Below, in pieces: positions 1-5,860 of a stretch of 7,714 nucleotides of DNA; within the stretch, counting starts at the first letter, position 1, and each line of letters begins with the position of its first letter. The notes beneath the pieces were generated by a model, which did no database searches, was not told where the DNA came from, and saw only the letters and a list, made by a program, of their open reading frames with translations. Made by a program: the position numbers and the translations under genes. The DNA is taken from assembly GCA_030705745.1 (NCBI GenBank), contig JAUZPT010000125.1:1-7714 (forward strand), in the 5' to 3' direction. This DNA is from Bacillota bacterium (GTDB taxonomy: Bacteria > Bacillota > Bacilli > Bacillales > Cytobacillaceae).

Positions 1-104
1 AATGTCTCCCCTTTTTTGTGGTTTCTTCAGCATTATGGTCGAAATGGGAGGTTTGCATAATCTAAAAATAAGATTTGAAACAAAAAACGCGAAATAAGAT
101 TCAT

Positions 105-141
105 GAAAAAAGCCAAATCCATTGAAAAATGAATTTGGCTT
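105..141 (-). terminator. Intrinsic terminator of the regulator/MFS operon
   Basis: On the minus strand AAGCCAAAT (141-133) pairs with ATTTGGCTT (118-110), a perfect 9-bp stem with a 14-nt loop, followed by a run of T (A run at 105-111 on the plus strand). It starts 10 nt after the regulator stop codon, which is where the end of the operon is expected. Confidence 0.85.
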
Positions 142-150
142 CAAAAATAT

Positions 151-759
151 TTAATTGTTTTCATCATCTGCGGCTTCATCCACTTTGTAACTGAGAAGAA
201 AGTAGGCATATTTGGATTTCTCACCCGGATCCACGAGTGAAACCGTGGACTTAGTGAGCTCAATCGCTTCTTCAGGAGCTATTTTATGAGCCTTTACCGC
301 TTTCATAATCCGTTCCTGCGATAAAGACCATTGCTCTCTTGTCAACTCGCTAAAGTGAATCATTAAATTCACATTTTCCTCTGCAGGATCATTTGTTGCC
401 AATTGAAGCTCCTTAGCAACCAAATTTAGTCCCGGTTCCAATACTTTCATAATTTGTTCCATTAAAGTGTCATGATGGTTTTTCAGTAAATTTTCATCAA
501 ACTGAAAGAAATTGCTCCCTGTACTTTTGTTTCTTTGATAGTACTTTTCAATAAGATTTCCGTGCTGGCGTGTTTCAACAAGTTCGAGAAGTCCTGCTTC
601 TTCGAGTTTTTTTACATGATAATACAACCGTGATTGTTTTTCGCCCAATTCTTCTGCTATTTGACTGACGGTTACTGGAATTTTGGCGATGTCCAAGATG
701 CTGCGTTTTCGTTGATCAAGCAGCATTTTTGCGATCTCGATGTCATCTATTTTTTTCAT
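151..759 (-). CDS. Winged helix-turn-helix (ArsR/HTH_20-like) transcriptional regulator
   Basis: A predicted cytoplasmic DNA-binding protein of 202 aa. Residues about 15-75 form a winged HTH: a first helix (IEIAKMLLDQRKRSILDI), then VTVSQIAEELGEKQSRLYYH as the helix-turn-helix with recognition helix, then KLEEAGLLELVETRQHG as helix plus wing. This is the ArsR/HTH_20 layout. The helical C-terminal half (about 85-190) is probably for dimerisation or ligand sensing. There is no cysteine in the protein, which argues against the classic metal-sensing ArsR/SmtB type. A longer reading frame opens at 816, but the ATG at 759 is preferred: it has AGGAGAG (772-766) 6 nt upstream and avoids overlap with the transporter gene that ends at 776. 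It is the second gene of the operon, 16 nt after the MFS gene, so it probably controls the transporter and itself through the repeats at 2065-2111. The ligand is unknown. Confidence 0.85.
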   Translation of the reverse strand: MKKIDDIEIAKMLLDQRKRSILDIAKIPVTVSQIAEELGEKQSRLYYHVKKLEEAGLLELVETRQHGNLIEKYYQRNKSTGSNFFQFDENLLKNHHDTLMEQIMKVLEPGLNLVAKELQLATNDPAEENVNLMIHFSELTREQWSLSQERIMKAVKAHKIAPEEAIELTKSTVSLVDPGEKSKYAYFLLSYKVDEAADDENN

Positions 760-775
760 TCCAATCTCTCCTATT

Positions 776-2041
776 TCAATTGGCGGTAACCGTTTGAGAG
801 GTCGATTCAGATGCATTTTTGTTGTTATCTGAAAAGCTTTTGTAGCCTTTCAACAATGGCAGTAAAATGGCCACGACAACCAGAAGGCCTCCAGCTAAGG
901 CAGTGCCATATAAAACGCCGATATCTTTTGCAACCAAGCCGCCTAATAGTATGCCGAAAATTTGAAAGCTGCTTGCTGTGATATTCAATAAAGATGAACC
1001 TCGGCCTCTAAATTCAGATGGTGTCGATTTTAAAAATAAACTGCTCAATGGAACATTGATACAAGCTTCCATTATTCCTACTATTATACACCACGCATAA
1101 ATTGGAGCAATACCGTAGTTTAACTGCAGTGTATTCAGCGGTATGATAAAAACCATCCATAACCCGATAAGTGCTGTAGCTGATAAAAGGACCGTGCTCG
1201 GTTTCAGTTTTTTCAAGGCTTTTGGACCAACAAATGCTGCTCCGAAAATAACCCCCACAGCGAGTGTAGCTTCAGTTAATCCAAAATGAAAAGCAGAAAC
1301 ATGAAATACATTCGTCAGTACAGCAATAAGGTTTGTATTTAAAATACCCATTACGAGTGTGATTGGCATTAGGAGGATGAGTAAGAAGCGCAAGGATGGC
1401 ATACCCACGACTTCACGGACGCCGGAAGCAATCGAAGAAAAGTAGTTTTCTTCGATTGTGCTATTGGATGATTTTACTTTGCCAAGAGATTTCAAGGAGA
1501 GGATGAACAGTGCTGAGAGGGCAAAGGTCGTTGCGTCAATCGAAAAGATAATGACATAATTTTTTGAGAGCATAAACAAAGCTCCAAGGGAAGGACCGAT
1601 AATATTCATCGCTGCTCTCGTGGATTGTGACAGGGAAACCGCTTCTTGTATATTCGTTTCACCTACGAGATCTGGAATGGAAGAAGAACGAGCTGGATCA
1701 AAAAGTGCCGAACCAAGGCCTTGAAAAGCTATCAGAATAATAAGGGCCATCGCGGAATGATAGAAGGGAATCATTAAAAGAACAATCACCACACGGTATA
1801 GATCGGCTCCTACCATTAACCATTTACGGTTATACTTATCCGCCAGCGGACCTAGGAATATGCTGAAAAAGGCAGTAGGAAGGAGCTGGGCAAATACTGC
1901 AAGGCCGATAAGGAGAGGGTCTCTTGATAAAGTGGCCACGAGGTAAACGATGGCGATAGTGGCTACTCCATCTCCAAGCTGCGAAATGACCTGACCGAGC
2001 CAAAAACGAAAATAGGAAGGAATTTTTAGAACTTTAAACAA
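776..2041 (-). CDS. MFS efflux transporter (DHA3/MFS_3-like)
   Basis: A 421-aa integral membrane protein with about 12 hydrophobic segments, the usual length for major facilitator superfamily drug:H+ antiporters. The N-terminus (FRFWLGQVISQLGDG, 11-25) resembles the DHA3 group that includes macrolide and siderophore exporters such as MefA and EntS. The loop between TM2 and TM3 carries the MFS signature GPLADKYNRK (64-73), GPSLGALF (149-156) resembles the antiporter motif in TM5, and EFRGRGSS (343-350) is the equivalent loop in the second half. The start is TTG at 2041, supported by AAGAGAGTGAT (2057-2047), a close match to the anti-Shine-Dalgarno sequence. It is the first gene of the operon with the HTH regulator. 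The role is probably export of a toxic compound or metabolite; the substrate cannot be read from the sequence. Confidence 0.88.
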   Translation of the reverse strand: MFKVLKIPSYFRFWLGQVISQLGDGVATIAIVYLVATLSRDPLLIGLAVFAQLLPTAFFSIFLGPLADKYNRKWLMVGADLYRVVIVLLMIPFYHSAMALIILIAFQGLGSALFDPARSSSIPDLVGETNIQEAVSLSQSTRAAMNIIGPSLGALFMLSKNYVIIFSIDATTFALSALFILSLKSLGKVKSSNSTIEENYFSSIASGVREVVGMPSLRFLLILLMPITLVMGILNTNLIAVLTNVFHVSAFHFGLTEATLAVGVIFGAAFVGPKALKKLKPSTVLLSATALIGLWMVFIIPLNTLQLNYGIAPIYAWCIIVGIMEACINVPLSSLFLKSTPSEFRGRGSSLLNITASSFQIFGILLGGLVAKDIGVLYGTALAGGLLVVVAILLPLLKGYKSFSDNNKNASESTSQTVTAN

Positions 2042-2064
2042 AGGATATCACTCTCTTTTCAAAA

Positions 2065-2111
2065 TAATTTTATCGTTAAAATAATTTTTAATGATAAAAT
2101 TAATTTTAATG
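2065..2111. promoter_or_regulatory. Operator-like inverted and direct repeats over the MFS promoter
   Basis: Arms 2065-2081 (TAATTTTATCGTTAAAA) and 2086-2102 (TTTTAATGATAAAATTA) form a 17-bp inverted repeat with one mismatch and a 4-nt centre. A further half-site TTTTAATG recurs at 2104-2111, exactly 18 bp from the copy at 2086-2093. The repeats cover the -10 box and the expected transcription start of the minus-strand promoter, which fits autorepression by the operon's own HTH protein (inference). AT-rich DNA forms such repeats easily, but the length of the match and the position favour function. Confidence 0.6.
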
Positions 2112-2131
2112 AAAATACAATTATTTGTAAA
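2103..2131 (-). promoter_or_regulatory. SigA-type promoter for the MFS/regulator operon
   Basis: On the minus strand, -35 TTTACA (2131-2126, 5 of 6 to TTGACA), a 17-nt spacer and -10 TAAAAT (2108-2103, 5 of 6 to TATAAT). Transcription should start near 2096, leaving a leader of about 55 nt to the TTG start at 2041. Confidence 0.7.
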
Positions 2132-2205
2132 GGGTGAAAATTCGGTAATTTTGTCGATTCGAAATATAAAAAATAATTATAAATAATCTCTTTCGACCAC
2201 TTTTT

Positions 2206-2234
2206 GAATGGAAATCAATTTTTTTTACATAAAG
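2206..2234 (+). promoter_or_regulatory. Possible sporulation-type (SigG-like) promoter for the YteA gene
   Basis: GAATG (2206-2210) fits the SigG -35 pattern GHATR, and CATAAAG (2228-2234), 17 nt later, matches 5 of 7 positions of CATWHTA. No good SigA promoter was seen between 2160 and 2317. A sporulation sigma factor would suit a family found in endospore formers, but the -10 match is imperfect, so this is tentative. Confidence 0.25.
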
Positions 2235-2317
2235 ATCCTTTAAGAGCATGAAAATAAGGATAGAAAAACCAAAGAAACTGCATCACCTTTTTTCCATGAT
2301 CGAAAGGGGTTTTATGG

Positions 2318-3070
2318 ATGTTAACTTCAGAGCAAATATCGGGCTTGCGCCAGCAATTAGTAAGTGAAAAAGAGGAATTGGAGAAGCATTTTCAGCAAAA
2401 TGACCATTTTAATCTAACGAGAGGGCATTTTCATGAATCTGTAGGTGACCTGTCAAGCTATGATAACCATCCTGCAGATGAAGGTACAGAGTTATTTGAG
2501 CGTGAGAAAGACATTGCTCTAAATGAGCATTATAAACTAGGGTTAAGTAATATCGAACGGGCATTAGCCGCAATTGATTCAGGCACGTACGGGAAATGTG
2601 AGGTGTGCGGGCAAGATATTTCTCTTGAACGATTAGAGGCGCTGCCCAACGCGCTCTATTGCATAAAGCACAGTCCGGATCAGCATATATCCCGACACCG
2701 GCCAGTTGAAGAGGAAGTTTTGGGGCCGCCATTCGGAAAATTCGACATGGATGAGAAACATGAGTCCGTTGTCTATGATGCCGAAGATACGTGGCAGGAA
2801 GTGGCGCAGTTTGGAACTTCAGAGACGCCATCCGATTTTATGAATGCACAGGATGATTATCAAGACATGTATGTAGAAGCAGACGAGAATATCGGTTATG
2901 TGGAGGATTTTGAGAACTTTGTTGGCAATGATATGTATGGAAATAATGTTAAAGTTTATCCGAATGAGCAACATGAACAATATGAGGAAATGCTTGATAA
3001 AAAAGGAATTATGACAACCTTCGGGGATTTGCATGAATTTGAACACGACCCGTATGTTGACAGTGAGTGA
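2318..3070 (+). CDS. yteA: YteA-family protein (DksA/TraR-like zinc finger)
   Basis: A 250-aa cytoplasmic protein. Residues 4-30 and about 55-88 are charged helices likely to form a DksA-like coiled coil, with the family stretch DNHPADEGTELFEREKD (49-65) between and inside them. A zinc-finger-like segment follows with C94-x2-C97-x17-C115-x2-H118, the DksA/TraR C4 spacing but with histidine in the fourth place. The acidic C-terminal region (about 130-250) is the extra domain typical of the YteA family (TIGR02890), which is reported in endospore-forming Firmicutes and has no established function. By analogy to DksA it may bind RNA polymerase (inference). The ATG at 2318 follows AAAGGGG (2303-2309) by 8 nt; another ATG at 2314 lies in a different frame. 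It is divergent from the MFS operon and is followed by a hairpin at 3097-3126, so it is probably monocistronic. Confidence 0.87.
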   Translation: MLTSEQISGLRQQLVSEKEELEKHFQQNDHFNLTRGHFHESVGDLSSYDNHPADEGTELFEREKDIALNEHYKLGLSNIERALAAIDSGTYGKCEVCGQDISLERLEALPNALYCIKHSPDQHISRHRPVEEEVLGPPFGKFDMDEKHESVVYDAEDTWQEVAQFGTSETPSDFMNAQDDYQDMYVEADENIGYVEDFENFVGNDMYGNNVKVYPNEQHEQYEEMLDKKGIMTTFGDLHEFEHDPYVDSE

Positions 3071-3096
3071 AAACGGGTATAGTGACTGTGTAGCAG

Positions 3097-3126
3097 GAAA
3101 ACAGCTTTCGACGGGGAGCTGTTTTC
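3097..3126 (+). terminator. Terminator-like hairpin after the YteA gene
   Basis: GAAAACAGCT (3097-3106) and AGCTGTTTTC (3117-3126) form a perfect 10-bp stem with a 10-nt loop, 26 nt after the stop codon. The T-rich stretch lies inside the 3' arm of the stem rather than after it, so efficiency is uncertain. GTATAG (3077-3082) and CTATAC (3126-3131) could add outer pairing. Confidence 0.55.
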
Positions 3127-3208
3127 TATACTGAATGAGAAGGAATTTGGAGAAGATCAAATAGGTTCGACGATCAAACAAATTAAGGATGAATGGAGGT
3201 TGTCAATT

Positions 3209-3346
3209 ATGAATGAAAAAAAGCATATGCCATCGAGAGAAATGTTGGACGAGGCATTTCATATGCTTCAGGATGCAATTACCCGGATAACTGTCGATGA
3301 AGAAGCGTTTAGCATGAAACAAGAGCATGAGGGAAAACAGAGCTGA
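3209..3346 (+). CDS. Small hypothetical protein, 45 aa
   Basis: I do not recognise this protein. The ATG at 3209 has GGAGGT (3195-3200) 8 nt upstream, and the frame runs 45 codons to a TGA. The product is charged and soluble-looking: it begins MNEKKHMPSREMLDEAF, contains a likely amphipathic helix over residues 8-30 (EMLDEAFHMLQDAITRI) and ends in a hydrophilic tail. There is no cysteine, signal peptide or membrane segment. It lies 138 nt after the YteA gene, beyond a terminator-like hairpin, so it may have its own promoter; TATACT at 3127-3132 could be a -10 box, but I find no matching -35. It is read on the same strand as its neighbours. The ideal Shine-Dalgarno and sensible amino-acid composition support a real gene, but short frames of this size also arise by chance. 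Confidence 0.6.
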   Translation: MNEKKHMPSREMLDEAFHMLQDAITRITVDEEAFSMKQEHEGKQS

Positions 3347-3529
3347 GCTTAGGCATTTATGTTTTTAGGGATCACCCATCCGGCTGTTTTTCCTAGGCTA
3401 AAAAAGTTTACTTCGTGCTACATTAGGTCGAGGAAGCAATATTATTTCTCTAGACCCACCTGTCATTCATTTGATATGATTTCAACAGACTTTGTTATAT
3501 GAAAGAGTAAAACTTTGGAACTTTGAAAA
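3347..3529. other. Intergenic region without a gene
   Basis: No coding frame or clear terminator is seen here. AGCTTAGG (3346-3353) can pair imperfectly with CCTAGGCT (3392-3399), but the loop is long. TTGATA (3471-3476) followed 19 nt later by TATATG (3496-3501) could be a weak promoter for the downstream CDF gene; its spacing is longer than ideal. If used, the transcript would carry the whole palindromic repeat in its leader. Confidence 0.4.
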
Positions 3530-3652
3530 CTGTCTAGCTTCAGCACCTAGCCCCTCGAGGTCGCTTCGGTCCTTCCAATAAAGTCAAAGAACGACTTTAT
3601 TGGAAGGCCCTCCAGCGCTGGTCGGGGCTGACCAAGGTGCTTCCGCTTTTCT
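3530..3652. repeat. Palindromic intergenic repeat (Bacillus-type dispersed element)
   Basis: This GC-richer block can fold into a long nested hairpin. The core is CCTTCCAATAAAGTC (3571-3585) and GACTTTATTGGAAGG (3593-3607), a perfect 15-bp stem with a 7-nt loop. Outer arms are AGCACCT (3542-3548) with AGGTGCT (3635-3641), and AGCCCC (3549-3554) with GGGGCT (3624-3629). Two self-palindromes, CCTCGAGG (3553-3560) and CCAGCGCTGG (3612-3621), sit between. From memory, elements starting like TGTCTAGCTTCAGC and ending like GCTTCCGCTTTTCT recur in many Bacillus-group genomes between genes. It encodes no protein. It ends a few bases before the CDF gene's ribosome binding site, so it could affect that gene's transcript. 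Confidence 0.75.
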
Positions 3653-3670
3653 AATAAAAGGTGGTTTAAC

Positions 3671-4564
3671 TTGGAAATGAGAGAATCATTGGCTAAAAAA
3701 ATAGCCTGGATTAGTTTAATAAGCAATGTTTTGCTTACATTAGGGAAAATTATTATTGGCATTTACGGAAAAAGTGATGCCGTTTTCGCTGATGGAATTC
3801 ACTCAGCCGCGGATGTATTCGCTTCTGTCATCGTATTACTTGTCATAAAAATTTCAAATAAACCAGCAGACCAGGAACATCCTTATGGACATGGAAAAGC
3901 AGAGGTCATTGTTTCTGGCATTGTCGGTATTCTGCTTTTATTTGTCTCGTTTTATGTTGTTTATGAAGGAATTATGGGTTTTTTTCATCCGATAGTAATT
4001 CCAAGTCTCCTTGCGGTGCTAGTGGCAGTGATTTCCTATGGTGCAAAGCTTCTTTTATATCGATCTTCCTTACGTGTGGCCAAACAGCATAAAAGCAAGG
4101 CGATTGAAGCGATTGCCTTTGACCATAAAGCAGATATTGCCGCTTCAATCGCGGCAGCCATTGGAGTCGCACTCTCCATTATCGGTCAACGATTACATAT
4201 TTCTCCTCTATTATATGGTGATAAGCTTGCAAGTATTTTTGTGGCGTATTTAATTTTTAAAATTGCAAAAGAAATGCTGACCGAGGCTTTTGATATCTTA
4301 CTAGAGCGGAACATTAACACAGATACGCTAAATGATTATATAACCGTGATCTCTGAATTTGAGCAAGTCCGCAGAATTGACCGAATCAGGGCGAGAGAAC
4401 ACGGCCATTACGTTCTTGTTGATTTAAGGATTTCAATTGACCACTATAAAACGATCAAGGAAGGGCATGATCTTGCCAAGGCGATAAAAGAAAAATTAAA
4501 GCTGAAATATGATAATATTGAAGAAGTTTTGATCCACCTCAACCCCTATTTTCCGAAAGAATAA
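3671..4564 (+). CDS. Cation diffusion facilitator (CDF) family divalent metal exporter
   Basis: A 297-aa membrane protein of normal CDF length. Six predicted membrane helices lie at about 12-32, 37-60, 79-100, 109-130, 148-171 and 185-202, followed by a cytoplasmic metal-regulatory domain (about 209-297). CDF signatures are ADGIHSAAD in TM2 (40-48), the loop HPYGHGKAE (70-78), DHKAD in TM5 (151-155) and the C-terminal EGHDLAKAI and VLIHLNP. The transport site should be H44 and D48 with D151 and D155. CDF proteins export Zn, Mn, Fe, Cd or Co in exchange for protons; the metal here is not certain. The C-terminal site seems partly altered relative to E. coli FieF, keeping H266 and H289 but with R253 and N291 at positions I align to FieF H232 and D285. 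The start is TTG at 3671, with AAAGGTGG (3657-3664) 6 nt upstream; the ATG at 3677 would be 12 nt away. No Mn or other riboswitch is visible upstream. Confidence 0.9.
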   Translation: MEMRESLAKKIAWISLISNVLLTLGKIIIGIYGKSDAVFADGIHSAADVFASVIVLLVIKISNKPADQEHPYGHGKAEVIVSGIVGILLLFVSFYVVYEGIMGFFHPIVIPSLLAVLVAVISYGAKLLLYRSSLRVAKQHKSKAIEAIAFDHKADIAASIAAAIGVALSIIGQRLHISPLLYGDKLASIFVAYLIFKIAKEMLTEAFDILLERNINTDTLNDYITVISEFEQVRRIDRIRAREHGHYVLVDLRISIDHYKTIKEGHDLAKAIKEKLKLKYDNIEEVLIHLNPYFPKE

Positions 4565-4594
4565 CAAATCGCTAAAAACAGGTTTGTGCTTTTT
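4564..4594 (+). terminator. Weak terminator candidate after the CDF gene
   Basis: ACAAATC (4564-4570) and GGTTTGT (4581-4587) can form a 7-bp stem with one G-U pair and a 10-nt loop, followed by GC and five T (4590-4594). The stem is AT-rich and weak, and it overlaps the possible -35 box of the next unit, so read-through is likely. Confidence 0.35.
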
Positions 4595-4612
4595 GCGGCA
4601 AGGGTTTATGAT
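4584..4612 (+). promoter_or_regulatory. Possible SigA promoter for the small-ORF/corA unit
   Basis: -10 TATGAT (4607-4612) matches 5 of 6 positions. A weak -35, TTGTGC (4584-4589), lies 17 nt upstream and matches only the TTG. The start would be near 4619, just ahead of the ribosome binding site at 4633-4643. Confidence 0.4.
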
Positions 4613-4647
4613 AAGCTTGTAAAACACTTCGGAAGGAGATGATATTT

Positions 4648-4776
4648 TTGAGCTATTCGATAGACCCAGACCCCGAAAGGCATGGGGAAGTCAAGAATAT
4701 CTTTGAATGGATCGATTTGATTTTTGCAAGAATATCAGCTCTAGAGAAGGTAGGATGGCTTCCTCTAAAAAGATGA
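4648..4776 (+). CDS. Small hypothetical protein, 42 aa, upstream of and coupled to corA
   Basis: I do not recognise this protein. TTG at 4648 is preceded by AAGGAGATGAT (4633-4643), an almost perfect Shine-Dalgarno, with GGAG 9 nt from the start. The 42-aa product begins MSYSIDPDPERHGEVKN, continues with a helix-like stretch IFEWIDLIFARISALEKVGW (18-37) and ends in LPLKR. The helix is amphipathic, with aromatic and aliphatic residues on one side, and could bind a membrane surface or a partner protein (inference). Its TGA stop (4774-4776) overlaps GAGGAGG (4775-4781), the ribosome binding site of the CorA gene that begins 12 nt later. This points to co-transcription and possible translational coupling. 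It might be a regulator or accessory subunit of the channel, or a leader peptide that sets corA translation. The start is non-ATG and the frame is short, so it would be easy to miss in automated annotation. Confidence 0.68.
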   Translation: MSYSIDPDPERHGEVKNIFEWIDLIFARISALEKVGWLPLKR

Positions 4777-4788
4777 GGAGGTTTTAGC

Positions 4789-5727
4789 ATGATTGAAATT
4801 TTTAAAAGCAATCAAGAACGACAATTAGAAAAAGTAGAATCAATTTCAAAAGGGTGCTGGGTAAACATGCTGGCTCCCACCGAAGAGGAAATTATAAGAG
4901 TTGCATCAGAAACACAAATTTCAGAGGATTTCATTAAAGATGCATTGGACGATGAAGAACGGCCACGTATTGAAAGAGAAGAAGGCCAAATCTATATTAT
5001 CGTGGATTTCCCGTATATTATTCATGATGATTCCGGCTTTCCCATTTATGAGACAATCCCTATTGGTATTGTATTAACGGATGAATGCATTGTTACGGTT
5101 TCCCTAAAGGACACACCGATTTTAAATGATTTTAAGACGAATAAAATGAAAGAATTTTTCACATATAAAAAGACACGCTTTGCGCTGCAAATTCTTTTTG
5201 TAATTTCTACTTATTATTTGCGATTTTTAAAACAGATCAATAAAAAGACGAATGAGATTGAACACGAATTGCATCAATCGATGAAAAATAAAGAGTTATT
5301 TGGATTTTTGGCGCTCGAAAAAAGTTTGGTTTATTTTACGACTTCACTCCGATCGAATAAATTTGTTCTCGATAAAATCCTTCGTTTCAATTATTTAAAA
5401 ATGTACGAAGAAGATAAGGATCTGCTTGAAGATGTAATCATCGAAACGACACAGGCGATTGAAATGGCCGATACATACAGCTCGATTTTGAGCAGTATGA
5501 TGAATGCCTTTTCGTCCATCATTTCAAATAATCTGAACATCGTTATGAAGTTCCTGACTTCAATCACCATCATTTTGTCCTTCCCGACAATGGTAGCAAG
5601 CTTTTATGGAATGAATGTCAATATCCCATTCCAGCACAGCAAGCATGCATTTTTAATTACCCTTTTAATCGCAGGATTTTTAACAAGCTCAACTGCATTA
5701 ATTTTTTGGAAAAAGAAATATTTTTAA
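4789..5727 (+). CDS. corA: CorA-family (2-TM-GxN) magnesium/divalent cation channel
   Basis: A 312-aa protein of typical CorA length. Residues 1 to about 250 form the cytoplasmic domain: an alpha/beta N-terminal part (about 1-115, with DEERPRIEREEGQIYIIVDFP at 55-75) and a long helical part (about 125-250) that makes the funnel in known CorA structures. Two membrane helices lie at about 254-272 and 288-306. The signature YGMN (273-276) ends TM1 and is the selectivity motif at the pore mouth; the short loop NIPFQHSKHAF follows. The C-terminus is the basic tail WKKKYF. CorA proteins work as pentamers in the plasma membrane and mainly take up Mg2+, some also Co2+ or Ni2+. The ATG at 4789 follows GAGGAGG (4775-4781) by 7 nt. 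It is the second gene after the 42-aa frame and is closed by a strong terminator. Bacillus subtilis YfjQ belongs to the same family; exact orthology is not established here. Confidence 0.93.
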   Translation: MIEIFKSNQERQLEKVESISKGCWVNMLAPTEEEIIRVASETQISEDFIKDALDDEERPRIEREEGQIYIIVDFPYIIHDDSGFPIYETIPIGIVLTDECIVTVSLKDTPILNDFKTNKMKEFFTYKKTRFALQILFVISTYYLRFLKQINKKTNEIEHELHQSMKNKELFGFLALEKSLVYFTTSLRSNKFVLDKILRFNYLKMYEEDKDLLEDVIIETTQAIEMADTYSSILSSMMNAFSSIISNNLNIVMKFLTSITIILSFPTMVASFYGMNVNIPFQHSKHAFLITLLIAGFLTSSTALIFWKKKYF

Positions 5728-5731
5728 AGCG

Positions 5732-5759
5732 CCAGCCTTGCTTAGGCTGGATTTTTTTT
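5732..5759 (+). terminator. Intrinsic terminator of the corA unit
   Basis: CCAGCCT (5732-5738) and AGGCTGG (5744-5750) form a perfect 7-bp GC-rich stem with a 5-nt loop, followed by eight T (5752-5759). It begins 4 nt after the corA stop codon. Confidence 0.93.
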
Positions 5760-5860
5760 GTTTAAGGAATAAACCATATTGTATAACACTTTTTTTATTA
5801 CTGTAATGAGCGTGAAAAATTCCGATTCATTTTTCTAATGAGTGGTAATAAGAATATCGA

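Noticed and set aside
1..104. Left edge as the end or start of another gene
   Set aside because: No open frame with a ribosome binding site or recognisable protein end is seen on either strand in this short stretch.
760..816. Longer N-terminus for the HTH regulator starting at 816
   Set aside because: It would overlap the MFS gene by 41 nt and add 19 residues ahead of a start at 759 that has a well-placed AGGAGAG.
2409..2831. 140-codon open frame on the minus strand inside the YteA gene
   Set aside because: It is antisense to a well-supported coding sequence and its translation resembles no family; the YteA frame has the motifs and the ribosome binding site.
2819..3181. 120-codon open frame on the minus strand
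   Set aside because: It overlaps the 3' end of the YteA gene and the terminator hairpin. Its hydrophobic Ile/Phe/Leu-rich product is what antisense reading of acidic codons gives.
3547..3762. 71-codon minus-strand frame across the palindromic repeat and the CDF start
   Set aside because: It runs through a repeat element and the signals of the CDF gene, with no supporting translation start or homology.
4038..4253. Plus-strand frame inside the CDF gene (and a minus-strand one at 3972-4172)
   Set aside because: Out-of-frame shadows of a CDF protein whose motifs are intact.
4565..4647. Possible Mg2+ (M-box) riboswitch before the corA unit, or a Mn (yybP-ykoY) riboswitch before the CDF gene
   Set aside because: The space before the small gene is only about 80 nt and shows none of the conserved multi-helix structure; the CDF leader holds only the palindromic repeat.
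5760..5784. SigB-like promoter: GTTTAA (5760-5765) then TTGTAT (5779-5784) at 13-nt spacing
   Set aside because: The -10 lacks the two leading G of GGGTAT, the -35 overlaps the tail of the corA terminator, and the gene is about 125 nt away.
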